A program made the position numbers and the translations under genes. A model generated the notes under the pieces. It was given only the letters and a program-made list of their open reading frames with translations, was not told the DNA's origin and ran no database searches. From positions 1 to 6,630 of the forward strand of contig JAIZWN010000646.1 in the NCBI GenBank assembly GCA_020443945.1: DNA of 6,630 bases, in the 5' to 3' direction. Shown here in pieces: positions 1 through 6,549 of this stretch (the stretch's first letter is position 1; every line of letters begins with the position of its first letter). Source of the DNA: Candidatus Thiosymbion ectosymbiont of Robbea hypermnestra (GTDB lineage Bacteria > Pseudomonadota > Gammaproteobacteria > Chromatiales > Chromatiaceae).

Positions 1-268
1 GCACCGTTCAAACCGGCTCCACCACAGAGGCCCTCGAGGCCGATCGGATGATTCCGGCACGGTGCGCGCATTTCCATTTTCAAGCTCGCGCAACGACGCA
101 GATGGCCGTTTCTCGTCGCGCCCGAAGGGAGCCCCCAAACGCGCCCAGGCCGCGTGACAACACTTGGTAACAGACTGCGCACGGTGCCTTGCCTAGGCAC
201 GTTTGGGAAGGCTCTGAGGATGTAAAATAAGTTGAAACGGGGTACTAGTTTCGATACCAGATGGTTTC
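1..268. other. Left flank without a recognisable gene
   Basis: This stretch lies beyond the 3' end of pdxH. Two plus-strand frames are open from the window edge, one to a TGA near 152 and one to a TAA near 170. Their translations are low-complexity and I recognise neither, so a gene tail entering from the left cannot be excluded. Visible small structures are GTGCC (184-188) pairing with GGCAC (196-200), and the 9-base word GCACGGTGC, which occurs at 57-65 and again at 179-187. I see no tRNA, strong promoter or T-tailed terminator. Confidence 0.5.
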
Positions 269-952
269 TCAAGGCGCCAGCCGTTCGATGTGCCATTCGG
301 CCGCGGGCGTGTCGCGGCGGTAAAGGAAGCGGTCGTGCAGCCGGTTCTCCCGGCCCTGCCAGAACTCCATGGTCTCGGGCTCCACCCGGAAGCCGCCCCA
401 GAAGCCGGGCAGAGGGATCTCGCCGGCGGCGAAGTTGCGCCGCACTTCTTCTACCTTGGCCTCCAGCAAGGCGCGGGAACCGATGACCCGGCTTTGAGGC
501 GAGGCCCAGGCCCCGATCCGGCTGCCCCGGGGGCGGGTAGCGAAATACCTGACGGATTCGGCGGTGGGGATGCGGCGGGCCCTGCCCGTGATCTGGACCT
601 GCCGGGCCAGCGCGACCCAGGGCAGGAGCAGGGCGACCTTGGGTTGCGCGGCGATCTGCCGGGACTTGCGGCTCTCGTAGTTGGTGAAGAAGACAAAGCC
701 GGCCTGGTCATACAGCTTGAGCAGCACGGTGCGTACCCAGGGTTGGCCGTCCGCGGCCACGGTTGCCAGGCTCATGGCGTTGGGTTCGGGAATGCCGGTG
801 GCAATCGCCTCCTGGTACCAGTGCTGGAACTGACGGATGGGGTTGGCCGCCAGCTCGGCGCGGGACAGGCCGTGCGCCATCGCCTGGGCGCGGAAGGCCT
901 CCGGGGTCATGGGATCGGCGACGCCGATCTCGGGGGAGGTAGCACGCGACAT
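269..952 (-). CDS. pdxH: Pyridoxamine/pyridoxine 5'-phosphate oxidase (PdxH)
   Basis: This cytoplasmic FMN enzyme oxidises pyridoxamine or pyridoxine 5'-phosphate to pyridoxal 5'-phosphate with O2, giving H2O2. It is the last step of de novo and salvage vitamin B6 synthesis. The 227-residue product has the usual family length (E. coli 218) and aligns end to end from memory. Visible motifs are RTVLLK (74-79, FMN/PLP contacts), FVFFTNYESRKSRQI (86-100), LARQVQITG (115-123), YFATRPRGSRIGAW (136-149, with the Tyr, Arg and Ser that bind the PLP phosphate), FWGGFRVEP (184-192), EFWQGRENRLHDRF (196-209, with the catalytic Arg-x-His) and the typical C-terminal RLAP. The ATG at 952 has AAGGA 8 bases upstream. 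Met15 is a possible but less supported alternative start. The gene lies 46 bases downstream of apaH on the same strand and is probably co-transcribed with it. No strong terminator follows. Confidence 0.97.
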   Translation of the reverse strand: MSRATSPEIGVADPMTPEAFRAQAMAHGLSRAELAANPIRQFQHWYQEAIATGIPEPNAMSLATVAADGQPWVRTVLLKLYDQAGFVFFTNYESRKSRQIAAQPKVALLLPWVALARQVQITGRARRIPTAESVRYFATRPRGSRIGAWASPQSRVIGSRALLEAKVEEVRRNFAAGEIPLPGFWGGFRVEPETMEFWQGRENRLHDRFLYRRDTPAAEWHIERLAP

Positions 953-998
953 GTGGAGATTCCTTCAGGAGCGCGGGACGGGACGGAGCGGCCACGGA

Positions 999-1814
999 TC
1001 AGGCACAGGGGATGGATATGGGCTCGCCGGGCCCCTGGCGGCGCACCGGAATGGCGGTCAGCCGGCCCTGCCACACGCAGCCGGTATCCAAGGCCCAGGT
1101 GTTGTGGCCGGCCGCATAGCCCAGCGTCGACCAATGCCCGAAGAGGATGCGGAGCTCCCGGGTCGCCCGGTCCGGTAGGGCGAACCAGGGCAGGGCCCCG
1201 GGCATCTGGGAGCCGGGGGGACCCTTCTCCTTCAGGACCAGGGTCCCGTCGGCGCGACAATAACGCAGGCGGGTAAAGCAGTTGGTGATAAAGCGCAGGC
1301 GGTCCATACCCGTGAGCGCATCGGACCAACGGGCGGGCTCGTTGCCATACATGGTCCGGAAATAGTCCGCATAGTCGGGGCCCCGGAGCCGGGTCTCCAC
1401 CTCGCGGGCACGGGACAAGGCGGTGGGGAGGTCCCACTGGGGCGGGAGTCCCGCATGGATGAGGGCGAAGCCCTTGCGCTCGTCGAAGTGCATCAAGGGA
1501 CGACCGCGCAGCCAATGCAGCAACTCGTCCCGGTCCGCCGCTCGGAGCACCGGCTCGAGGCTGCTCTCCCCGGCCCGTTTCGGGTTGCCGGCCGCGAGCG
1601 CGAGCAGGCTCAGATCGTGGTTGCCGAGGACGGTCAGGGCCCGCTCGCCGAGTCCCTTGATAAAGCGCAGGGTCGCCAGGGAGTCGGGACCCCGACTGAC
1701 CAGGTCGCCGACAAACCAGAGCCGGTCCCGGGCCGGGTCGAAGCGCAGGCGGTCGAGTAACCGCAGCAGCTTGTCGTAACAGCCCTGGATGTCGCCGAGC
1801 GCGTAAGTCGTCAT
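999..1814 (-). CDS. apaH: Symmetrical bis(5'-nucleosyl)-tetraphosphatase (ApaH)
   Basis: ApaH hydrolyses diadenosine tetraphosphate (Ap4A) symmetrically to two ADP. It limits this stress dinucleotide and also removes Np4 caps from RNA. It is a cytoplasmic, metal-dependent PPP-family phosphatase. The 271-residue product matches the family length. Metal and phosphate motifs are all present: ALGDIQGC (5-12), FVGDLVSRGPDS (34-45), LGNHD (63-67), LIHAGLPPQWD (118-128) and LFGHWSTLGY (224-233). They are followed by the ApaH signature ALDTGCVWQG (241-250). The chosen ATG (1814) is preceded by AGGTGAG about 3-4 bases upstream. The frame stays open to 2312, but that extension runs antisense through proC and resembles nothing. 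apaH is often linked to apaG/ksgA, whereas here it precedes pdxH and is divergent from proC. Confidence 0.96.
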   Translation of the reverse strand: MTTYALGDIQGCYDKLLRLLDRLRFDPARDRLWFVGDLVSRGPDSLATLRFIKGLGERALTVLGNHDLSLLALAAGNPKRAGESSLEPVLRAADRDELLHWLRGRPLMHFDERKGFALIHAGLPPQWDLPTALSRAREVETRLRGPDYADYFRTMYGNEPARWSDALTGMDRLRFITNCFTRLRYCRADGTLVLKEKGPPGSQMPGALPWFALPDRATRELRILFGHWSTLGYAAGHNTWALDTGCVWQGRLTAIPVRRQGPGEPISIPCA

Positions 1815-1938
1815 GGTCTCACCTGCCGCAAAAACCAGCCGCGGCGAGTATACTACCGTGATCGGTGGTCGATGGTTCGCTGAACCACCGACCCCTGTAA
1901 TCGACACCGGACGTAAATCGATAGCCTGTATCCTACCC
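1815..1938. promoter_or_regulatory. Divergent apaH/proC control region with hairpin
   Basis: This 124-base spacer must hold the promoters for the minus-strand apaH-pdxH pair and the plus-strand proC-yggT pair. AGTATACT at 1847-1854 is an exact palindrome, so a TATACT -10-like box can be read on either strand. I found no convincing -35 at 17 bases in either direction. Downstream on the plus strand is a hairpin with 12-base arms (1867-1878 and 1882-1893), one A/C mismatch and a GCT loop. An overlapping alternative pairing is CGGTGGT (1863-1869) with ACCACCG (1884-1890). No T-run follows, so it is not an intrinsic terminator. If the box at 1849-1854 drives proC, the hairpin would sit at the very 5' end of that mRNA. 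An operator role is equally possible. Confidence 0.45.
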
Positions 1939-2775
1939 ATGCCTGAAGAGACGATTGCCTTTATCGGCGGCGGCCATATGGCCGCCGGCCTGATCGCCGG
2001 CCTGGTCGCCGACGGATACGCCCCCCGACGGCTGGTCGTGAGCGACCCCGATCCGCGCAAGCTCACGGCCCTTAACACCCGCTTCGCGGTGCGGACGACG
2101 GGGGAGAATCCAGAGGCCGCGAGCGGCGCCGATCTGGTGGTTCTGTGCGTCAAACCGCAGCTGGCCCGCCGGGTCTGCCGGGAGCTGTCCCCGCTCCTGG
2201 AGCGGGAGAATCCCCTGTTCGTCTCGGTGATGGCCGGGATCCGCGAGCGAAGTATCCGGGAGTGGCTGGGGGATGGCAGGGCCATTCCCCTGGTGCGGGC
2301 CATGCCCAACACCCCGGCGATGATTCAGGCCGGCGCCATCGTGCTGCATGCCACGCCGGAGACCTCGCCCGCCCAGCGCAATCAGGCGGAGACGGTGCTG
2401 CGCGCCGGCGGCCTGACCCGCTGGGTGAACCGGGAGGCGCAGATGGATGCGGTGACCGCCCTGTCCGGTAGCGGCCCCGCCTACTTTTTTCTCTTGATGG
2501 AGGCCATCGAGCAGGCGGGCGTGGCCCTCGGACTGGAGCCGGAGAACGCCCGGCTGCTTACGCTCCAGACGGCCCTGGGCGCCGCCCGCATGGCGCTGGA
2601 GTGCGACGACTCGCCCCAGGGGCTGCGCGCGCAGGTCACCTCCCCCGGCGGCACCACGGAGCAGGCCCTGGAGATCCTGGAGTCCGGTGGTCTCCGGACC
2701 CTGGTTGCGCAGGCGATCCACGCCGCCCACGAGCGTTCCGAGGAACTGTCACGCCTGCTTACGGATTCCCCATGA
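1939..2775 (+). CDS. proC: Pyrroline-5-carboxylate reductase (ProC)
   Basis: ProC reduces 1-pyrroline-5-carboxylate to L-proline with NAD(P)H, the last step of proline synthesis, in the cytoplasm. The 278-residue product is full length for the family. The N-terminal Rossmann fold shows IAFIGGGHMAAGLI (6-19) and a SDPDPRK loop (35-41). VVLCVKPQ (67-74) and VRAMPNTPA (119-127) follow. The C-terminal dimerisation/catalytic domain has VTALSGSGPAYFF (172-184) and the signature VTSPGGTTEQAL (233-244). The ATG at 1939 starts directly before the first Rossmann strand. An in-frame ATG at 1813 would add 42 unrelated residues overlapping the apaH start and is not used here. No clear Shine-Dalgarno sequence precedes 1939. 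A TATCCT box at 1929-1934 lies so close that a near-leaderless transcript is conceivable, but this is weak. The stop overlaps the yggT start (ATGA). Confidence 0.97.
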   Translation: MPEETIAFIGGGHMAAGLIAGLVADGYAPRRLVVSDPDPRKLTALNTRFAVRTTGENPEAASGADLVVLCVKPQLARRVCRELSPLLERENPLFVSVMAGIRERSIREWLGDGRAIPLVRAMPNTPAMIQAGAIVLHATPETSPAQRNQAETVLRAGGLTRWVNREAQMDAVTALSGSGPAYFFLLMEAIEQAGVALGLEPENARLLTLQTALGAARMALECDDSPQGLRAQVTSPGGTTEQALEILESGGLRTLVAQAIHAAHERSEELSRLLTDSP

Positions 2776-3353
2776 CCAGTGCCTACTTCACCAATCCGCT
2801 TGCCTTCCTGGTCCAGGTCCTGTTCGGTTTCTTCGCGGGGGTGGTCCTGTTGCGGTTTTTGCTGCAATGGGTGCGGGCGGATTTCTATAACCCGATCTCC
2901 CAGTTCGTGGTCAGGGTCACGACCCCCGTCCTGCGTCCCCTCCGGCGGGTGATTCCCGGCTATGCGGGCCTGGACCCGGCGGCCCTGGTGCTGGCCTGGC
3001 TGGTCAAGGCCGGCGAGCTGGGAATCCTGGCCCTGCTCTTGTCGCTCCCGGTCAATCCGCTCGGGGCCCTGGCCTGGGCCTTGCCCGGGCTGGTGGATCT
3101 CACCATCACCCTCTTGATTTTCGGCGTGCTCATCCGGGCCATCCTGAGCTGGTTCAATCCGGGTTCCTATGGTGGGCACCCGCTGGCGGATCTGCTCGAC
3201 AGCCTGACCGAGCCCGTCATGGGCCCGGCGCGCCGTCTGCTCCCGCCGTTCGGGGGGCTGGACCTCTCGCCCATGCTGGTGATGATCGGTCTGATCCTGC
3301 TCAAGATGCTGCTGCTCCCACCCCTGAATCTGCTGACCGGCAGCCCGTTCTGA
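2772..3353 (+). CDS. yggT: YggT family integral membrane protein
   Basis: This is a small inner-membrane protein with two copies of the YGGT domain. The first covers about residues 10-85 and contains RFLLQWVRADFYNPISQF (28-45). The second covers about residues 105-185 and contains LIRAILSWFNP (120-130). Each copy is followed by the family's T-x-P-V-(L/M)-x-P-x-R-R pattern: TTPVLRPLRR (50-59) and TEPVMGPARR (146-155). Hydrophobic segments lie near 10-32, 70-92, 105-127 and 165-183, suggesting four membrane passes. The length of 193 residues agrees with the E. coli protein (188). The biochemical role is not firmly established; some homologues have been linked to osmotic stress or to cell and plastid division. 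The proC-yggT order is conserved in gammaproteobacteria, and the ATGA overlap here indicates translational coupling to proC. Confidence 0.94.
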   Translation: MTSAYFTNPLAFLVQVLFGFFAGVVLLRFLLQWVRADFYNPISQFVVRVTTPVLRPLRRVIPGYAGLDPAALVLAWLVKAGELGILALLLSLPVNPLGALAWALPGLVDLTITLLIFGVLIRAILSWFNPGSYGGHPLADLLDSLTEPVMGPARRLLPPFGGLDLSPMLVMIGLILLKMLLLPPLNLLTGSPF

Positions 3354-3433
3354 CCGGAGGTCCTTTGGGAACCTCGGCGATTGGCCCCCGTATGGGCCCC
3401 GGGTCCGGTCAAAAATCCCCGCCGCTACCGTGA
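3351..3433 (+). promoter_or_regulatory. Structured yggT-kinase junction with a possible mini-ORF
   Basis: The gap can fold on itself. TGACCGG (3351-3357, including the yggT stop) is exactly complementary to CCGGTCA (3405-3411). Inside lie AGGT/ACCT (3358-3361 with 3371-3374) and GGCCC/GGGCC (3383-3387 with 3394-3398). A GGAGG at 3356-3360 stands 4 bases before a TTG (3365). That TTG opens a 22-codon frame whose TGA (3431-3433) overlaps the kinase GTG (3430) as GTGA. The kinase itself has no visible Shine-Dalgarno sequence, so re-initiation after this mini-ORF is a possible route to its translation. An in-frame ATG at 3392 would give a 13-residue version. The A-run after the outer stem argues against a terminator on the plus strand. 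The function is inferred only from geometry. Confidence 0.3.
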
Positions 3434-6015
3434 ACCTCATTCCGGCGAAGCGTTTCTTCTACCGCTTTTTGCGCCTGGTGCCCATGCCCGTCCTCTCCAT
3501 CCTGGTGGGGGTCCTGGTCGGGCTGGCCGTATGGGCGGTGCTGGACCGGATTCAGGGGCGGGCGATCAAGAAGATCGCCGACAGGGAGCTCCAGGCGCAG
3601 CTCGATCAGCGGGCCCGGGAGAGCCTGATCCGGTTCGACCAGTACCTGAGAAACTACGCGACCACCGTGCGGTTGTTGGCGAATCACCGCAGCCTGGCGG
3701 AATACCTCGAACCCCTGTTCTGGTCCCCGCGGGACGAATTCGAGCCGGTCGTCTATCGCAAGACCCCTCCCCCCTGGCTGACCGATTTCATCGCGCGTAG
3801 CGCGCTTCCCGCGCCCAGCCATATCCTGCTGGTGGACACCCAGGGCCGCATCCGGGAGATGTACCAATCCGGCGGCGCGGCGCTGCCGCAGGAACCGGGC
3901 TGGAGCGAGGGGACGAAATTCATGGATGCCGGCAAGGTACCCGCGGTGATCGCCCGCCTCGACGAACGGCCCTACCTGCTGGTGAGCGATGTGGCCGAAG
4001 ACATGGGCGGCTATCGGATGGGCCGCCTGATCGCGGTGGTGCCCATCGACGCCGAATTTCTGGCCGCCTCCCAGCGGGGGTTGTCCTCCGGCCGCGCGGC
4101 CGTGGCCTTGGTGGACATCGACGAGCAGCGCATCCTGGCGAGTATCGCTCCGGAATCCCTGCCCCCCGATACCCGGCTCTCCGCCTGGCGGGATACCTAT
4201 CTGATCAGGACCCAGTCGCTTCCCGAGTACGAGGATACGGATTGGAATTTCTTGTTCGCCACCTTCATCCCCCATCAGGTGGTCGAGCGGATGTCGGGCC
4301 GGGTACGCAATTTCGAGCGGCAGCAGCGCGTCCGGGCCGCGCTGGCCTATATCCTGGTTTTCACCCTGGTCATCTATCTGGTCTCGGCGCGCCTCAACAG
4401 GATCCTCAAGCGCATGGCCGGATTCTCGCGCCGCGCCCTCGGTATCGAGCAGCCGGGCTTTCGACGCGGCGCCAATCAGCTCATTCTGCTCGAGGAGTGG
4501 ATGCGGCACTTTGTCCGGCTCGTACTCGAGGCGCGGGAGGAAATGAACCGCCGGCACGCAAGCGAGATGCGCGCGAGCGAGGCCCTCAAGGCCGCCATCA
4601 TGGAGGCCTCGCTCGATTCCATCGTTACCCTGAGCCGCAAGGGAACCGTCATCGAGCTCAATCCCACCGCGGAGCGTACCCTCGGCCTCACCCGCGAGCA
4701 GGCCATCGGCGGTAGCTTCACCAGGCGTTTTCTGACCGGGGACGGTCGGCGGCTCTTTCTCGGCCTGTTGCGGGACTCCCGGCGCGCCCGACGCGAGGGT
4801 CGGATACCCCAGGCCCGAGGTCAGCTGACGGCCCGGCGCGCGGACGGCTCCGGGTTTCCGGTAGAGCTCTCCATCGTCCCCATCCAGTTGGACGACCGAT
4901 TCGTCTACACCGTCTATATGCACGACATCACCAACCGCAGGGAAGCGGAGCGGGAAATCAAGAGCCTGGCCCGGTTCGTGAGCGAAAGCCCCAACCCGAT
5001 TCTGCGCGTGAGCCCTTCCGGGCGGGTGGTCTATGCCAATACCGCCGGCTCGCCCCTGCTTGCCACCTGGGATACGCGGGAAGGGAACCGGCTCCCGGTA
5101 AGGTGGACCCAGGAGATCCAGGAGGCGCTGGGGGATGGGCGTTCCCGCGAACGTGAGACGGAGATCGGCGACCAGGTCTATTCGCTGCTGGTAGTTCCGA
5201 TCCCGGAGCCGGGCTATGCGAATATCTATGCCCGGGACATCACGGCGATCCGCCGCGCCGAACAGGAATCGCGCCGGCACCAGGCGGAGCTGGTCCATGT
5301 GTGCCGTTTGAGCACCATGGGCGAGGTGGCCACGGGAATGGCGCACGAAATCAACCAGCCGCTCTCGGCCATCGTCAATTTCGCCAATGGTTGCAGCCGC
5401 CGCCTCCGGGACAATTCAGGACGGCACCAGGAGCTCGTGGACGCCATGGGCCAGATCACCCTGCAGGCCCGGCGGGCCAGCGAGATTATCCGCCGACTGC
5501 GGGCGCTGGTGGGCAAGCAACCGCCGATCCGCTCCCAGGTCGACCTCAACCATCTGGTCCGGGAGGTCTGTTCCTTCGTGGAATTCGATGCCGGCAAGAT
5601 GGGCTTTACCATCGCGCTCGACCTGTGGCCGGGCGGGATCAGGGTAGACGTGGATCTGGTGCAGATCGAGCAGGTCCTGCTCAACCTGGTGCGCAACGCG
5701 CTCGACGCCCTGCAGGAGGTGCCGCTCCCGGCGCGGCGTCTGACCCTGTGCACCCGCTTGATCGATGGCGATGCCGAAGCCGTCGTTCAGGACTCGGGGC
5801 CGGGCATCGCACCGGAACGCCTGCCATCCCTGTTCGAGCCCTTCTTCACCACCAAGGAATCGGGCATGGGCATGGGACTGCCGATCAGCCGGACGATCCT
5901 CGAAAACCACGGGGGCAGCATCCGGGTAGAGTCCACCCCGCGGGAAGGAGCGGCCTTTGTCATCCGATTGCCGGTCGCGCCGACGGCACGGCCAGCCCTC
6001 ACAACCATCGGTTGA
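3430..6015 (+). CDS. Membrane sensor histidine kinase with two PAS domains
   Basis: This two-component sensor autophosphorylates on His and passes the phosphate to a response regulator. In order it has: a membrane helix at about 17-38; a large periplasmic region of about 39-302 whose long first helix followed by strands such as HILLVDTQGR suggests a dCache-like fold (inference); a second membrane helix at 303-320; a helical linker at about 321-383; PAS1 at about 384-503 (GTVIELNPTAERTLGLT, ending YMHDITNRREAE); PAS2 at about 514-605 (ending ARDITAIRRAE); HisKA with STMGEVATGMAHEINQPLSA and phospho-acceptor His639; and HATPase with N-box QIEQVLLNLVRNALDAL (Asn756), G1 DSGPGIAP (788-795), F-box FEPFFTTKESG (802-812) and G2 GMGMGL (812-817). 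The HEINQPL core is of the FixL/TtrS/DctB (HPK4) class. The 861-residue protein lacks a receiver domain, and no regulator gene lies in the window. The ligand is unknown. The GTG start retains the full first helix; ATG at 3484 is an alternative. Confidence 0.93.
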   Translation: MNLIPAKRFFYRFLRLVPMPVLSILVGVLVGLAVWAVLDRIQGRAIKKIADRELQAQLDQRARESLIRFDQYLRNYATTVRLLANHRSLAEYLEPLFWSPRDEFEPVVYRKTPPPWLTDFIARSALPAPSHILLVDTQGRIREMYQSGGAALPQEPGWSEGTKFMDAGKVPAVIARLDERPYLLVSDVAEDMGGYRMGRLIAVVPIDAEFLAASQRGLSSGRAAVALVDIDEQRILASIAPESLPPDTRLSAWRDTYLIRTQSLPEYEDTDWNFLFATFIPHQVVERMSGRVRNFERQQRVRAALAYILVFTLVIYLVSARLNRILKRMAGFSRRALGIEQPGFRRGANQLILLEEWMRHFVRLVLEAREEMNRRHASEMRASEALKAAIMEASLDSIVTLSRKGTVIELNPTAERTLGLTREQAIGGSFTRRFLTGDGRRLFLGLLRDSRRARREGRIPQARGQLTARRADGSGFPVELSIVPIQLDDRFVYTVYMHDITNRREAEREIKSLARFVSESPNPILRVSPSGRVVYANTAGSPLLATWDTREGNRLPVRWTQEIQEALGDGRSRERETEIGDQVYSLLVVPIPEPGYANIYARDITAIRRAEQESRRHQAELVHVCRLSTMGEVATGMAHEINQPLSAIVNFANGCSRRLRDNSGRHQELVDAMGQITLQARRASEIIRRLRALVGKQPPIRSQVDLNHLVREVCSFVEFDAGKMGFTIALDLWPGGIRVDVDLVQIEQVLLNLVRNALDALQEVPLPARRLTLCTRLIDGDAEAVVQDSGPGIAPERLPSLFEPFFTTKESGMGMGLPISRTILENHGGSIRVESTPREGAAFVIRLPVAPTARPALTTIG

Positions 6016-6068
6016 CCGCCCAGCCGGCGACCAGCACCCCATTTCACCTTGTATCGCAGGTGACCCCC

Positions 6069-6101
6069 GTAGGATAGGCAGTGAGCGAAGCGAACCGCAT
6101 C
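6069..6101 (+). repeat. Possible degenerate dispersed intergenic repeat
   Basis: The block begins GTAGGATAGG and continues with GTGAGCGAAGCGAACCGCATC. It resembles the 'GTAGGGTGCGGTGAGCGAAGCGAACCGCACC'-type elements scattered between genes in many proteobacteria. Here the outer arms (GATAGGCAGT against AACCGCATC) no longer pair well, so it would be a decayed copy. Recognition is from memory, and only one copy lies in the window. Confidence 0.3.
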
Positions 6102-6123
6102 AATGGAAACCGCAAAGAATGAT

Positions 6124-6146
6124 CCGGTTTCGGCGCCGAAATCCGG
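6124..6146. terminator. Palindrome, candidate bidirectional terminator
   Basis: TTTCGGCGCCGAAA (6128-6141) is an exact 14-base palindrome. It is flanked by CCGG on the left (6124-6127) and, after one extra T, by CCGG on the right (6143-6146). It can form a stable hairpin in RNA from either strand and sits between two convergent genes, where a shared terminator is expected. The following bases are only moderately T-rich (TCTTCCCTT on plus, ATCATTCTTT on minus), so intrinsic termination is plausible but not clear. A protein-binding site would show the same symmetry. Confidence 0.35.
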
Positions 6147-6186
6147 TCTTCCCTTGTGGTCCGCCTGGAATATCCTCGGCTGTCGG

Positions 6187-6549
6187 TTATGGGCGCCCGT
6201 CGCCGATGGTCGGCGTGGACTGCGTTTGATGCAGAACGTGCAGCCAGGCGGCGCCATCGGGGCAGGAGAGGAGGGCATCGCCGAGGTCCGCCAGCCGTGC
6301 CGGGTCGGCAATCGCCGTCAGGAGAGGCTCGGCCTGCGTAGCGACCGCGGGACCGAAGCGGTGGCGGGCCTGGCGTGCGAGTAGGTGGCGCGTCTCTTGG
6401 CGGCCTTGCTCCAGACCCTGCTCCAGACCCTGTTCCAGACCTTGCTCCAGACCCTGTTCCAAGCCCTGTTCCAAACCCTGTTCCAAACCCTGTTCCAGAC
6501 CCTCGCGTTTCCATTGGTCGGTCCAGCTCTCGACGCGATTGGATAACAT
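6187..6549 (-). CDS. Candidate internally translated RpnS-like antitoxin
   Basis: This reads in the same frame as the Rpn-family gene. The ATG at 6549 is preceded by GAGGT (minus strand, positions 6561-6557) with a 7-base spacer, an unusually good ribosome binding site for the middle of a gene. The 120-residue product would begin MLSNRVESWTDQW and carry the eight GLEQ repeats and the whole C-terminal domain but no nuclease domain. In characterised Rpn genes a separately translated C-terminal protein (RpnS) binds and blocks the toxic full-length form, and its dimer helix can contain variable four-residue repeats. The placement fits that model. Independent translation here is inferred, not shown. 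The alternative is a chance Shine-Dalgarno-like sequence in a GC-rich gene. Confidence 0.4.
   Translation of the reverse strand: MLSNRVESWTDQWKREGLEQGLEQGLEQGLEQGLEQGLEQGLEQGLEQGRQETRHLLARQARHRFGPAVATQAEPLLTAIADPARLADLGDALLSCPDGAAWLHVLHQTQSTPTIGDGRP

Larger units (their letters stand above)
6016..6186. other. Convergent intergenic gap
   Basis: This gap lies between the stops of the kinase (plus) and the Rpn-family gene (minus). It contains an inverted repeat TCACCT/AGGTGA (6044-6049 with 6058-6063, 8-base loop), a GTAGG...GAGCGAAGCGAACCGCATC block (6069-6101) and a palindrome at 6124-6146. Both of the latter are listed separately. I see no gene in it. Confidence 0.6.

Noticed and set aside
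232..268. Intrinsic terminator for pdxH
   Set aside because: Only short stems (GGTA/TACC, GAAAC/GTTTC) with unpaired neighbours and an interrupted T-stretch are visible, which is too weak to call.
290..1276. 328-codon plus-strand frame across pdxH and apaH
   Set aside because: It is antisense to two intact, well-recognised enzymes and its composition is biased with no motif.
1813..1938. Earlier ATG for proC adding 42 residues
   Set aside because: It overlaps the apaH start and the divergent control region, and the added residues do not resemble ProC. The Rossmann fold begins right after the ATG at 1939.
1815..2312. Upstream in-frame extension of apaH
   Set aside because: It runs antisense through the first half of proC. 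ApaH family proteins start at the MTTYALGDIQG segment, which has its own ribosome binding site.
2481..3440. 319-codon minus-strand frame opposite proC/yggT
   Set aside because: It is a Gln/Arg/Gly-rich shadow frame antisense to two recognised genes.
3409..5346. 645-codon open frame on the minus strand antisense to the kinase
   Set aside because: It reads as low-complexity Gly/Arg/Pro/His-rich sequence with no family resemblance. Long antisense frames are expected opposite GC-rich genes, and the plus strand encodes an intact kinase.
6044..6063. TCACCT/AGGTGA inverted repeat as kinase terminator
   Set aside because: The 6-base stem with an 8-base loop is followed by a C-run rather than T residues; the palindrome at 6124-6146 is a better candidate.
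6404..6499. CRISPR-like array
   Set aside because: The 12-base units are directly adjacent with no spacers and lie in frame inside a coding region.
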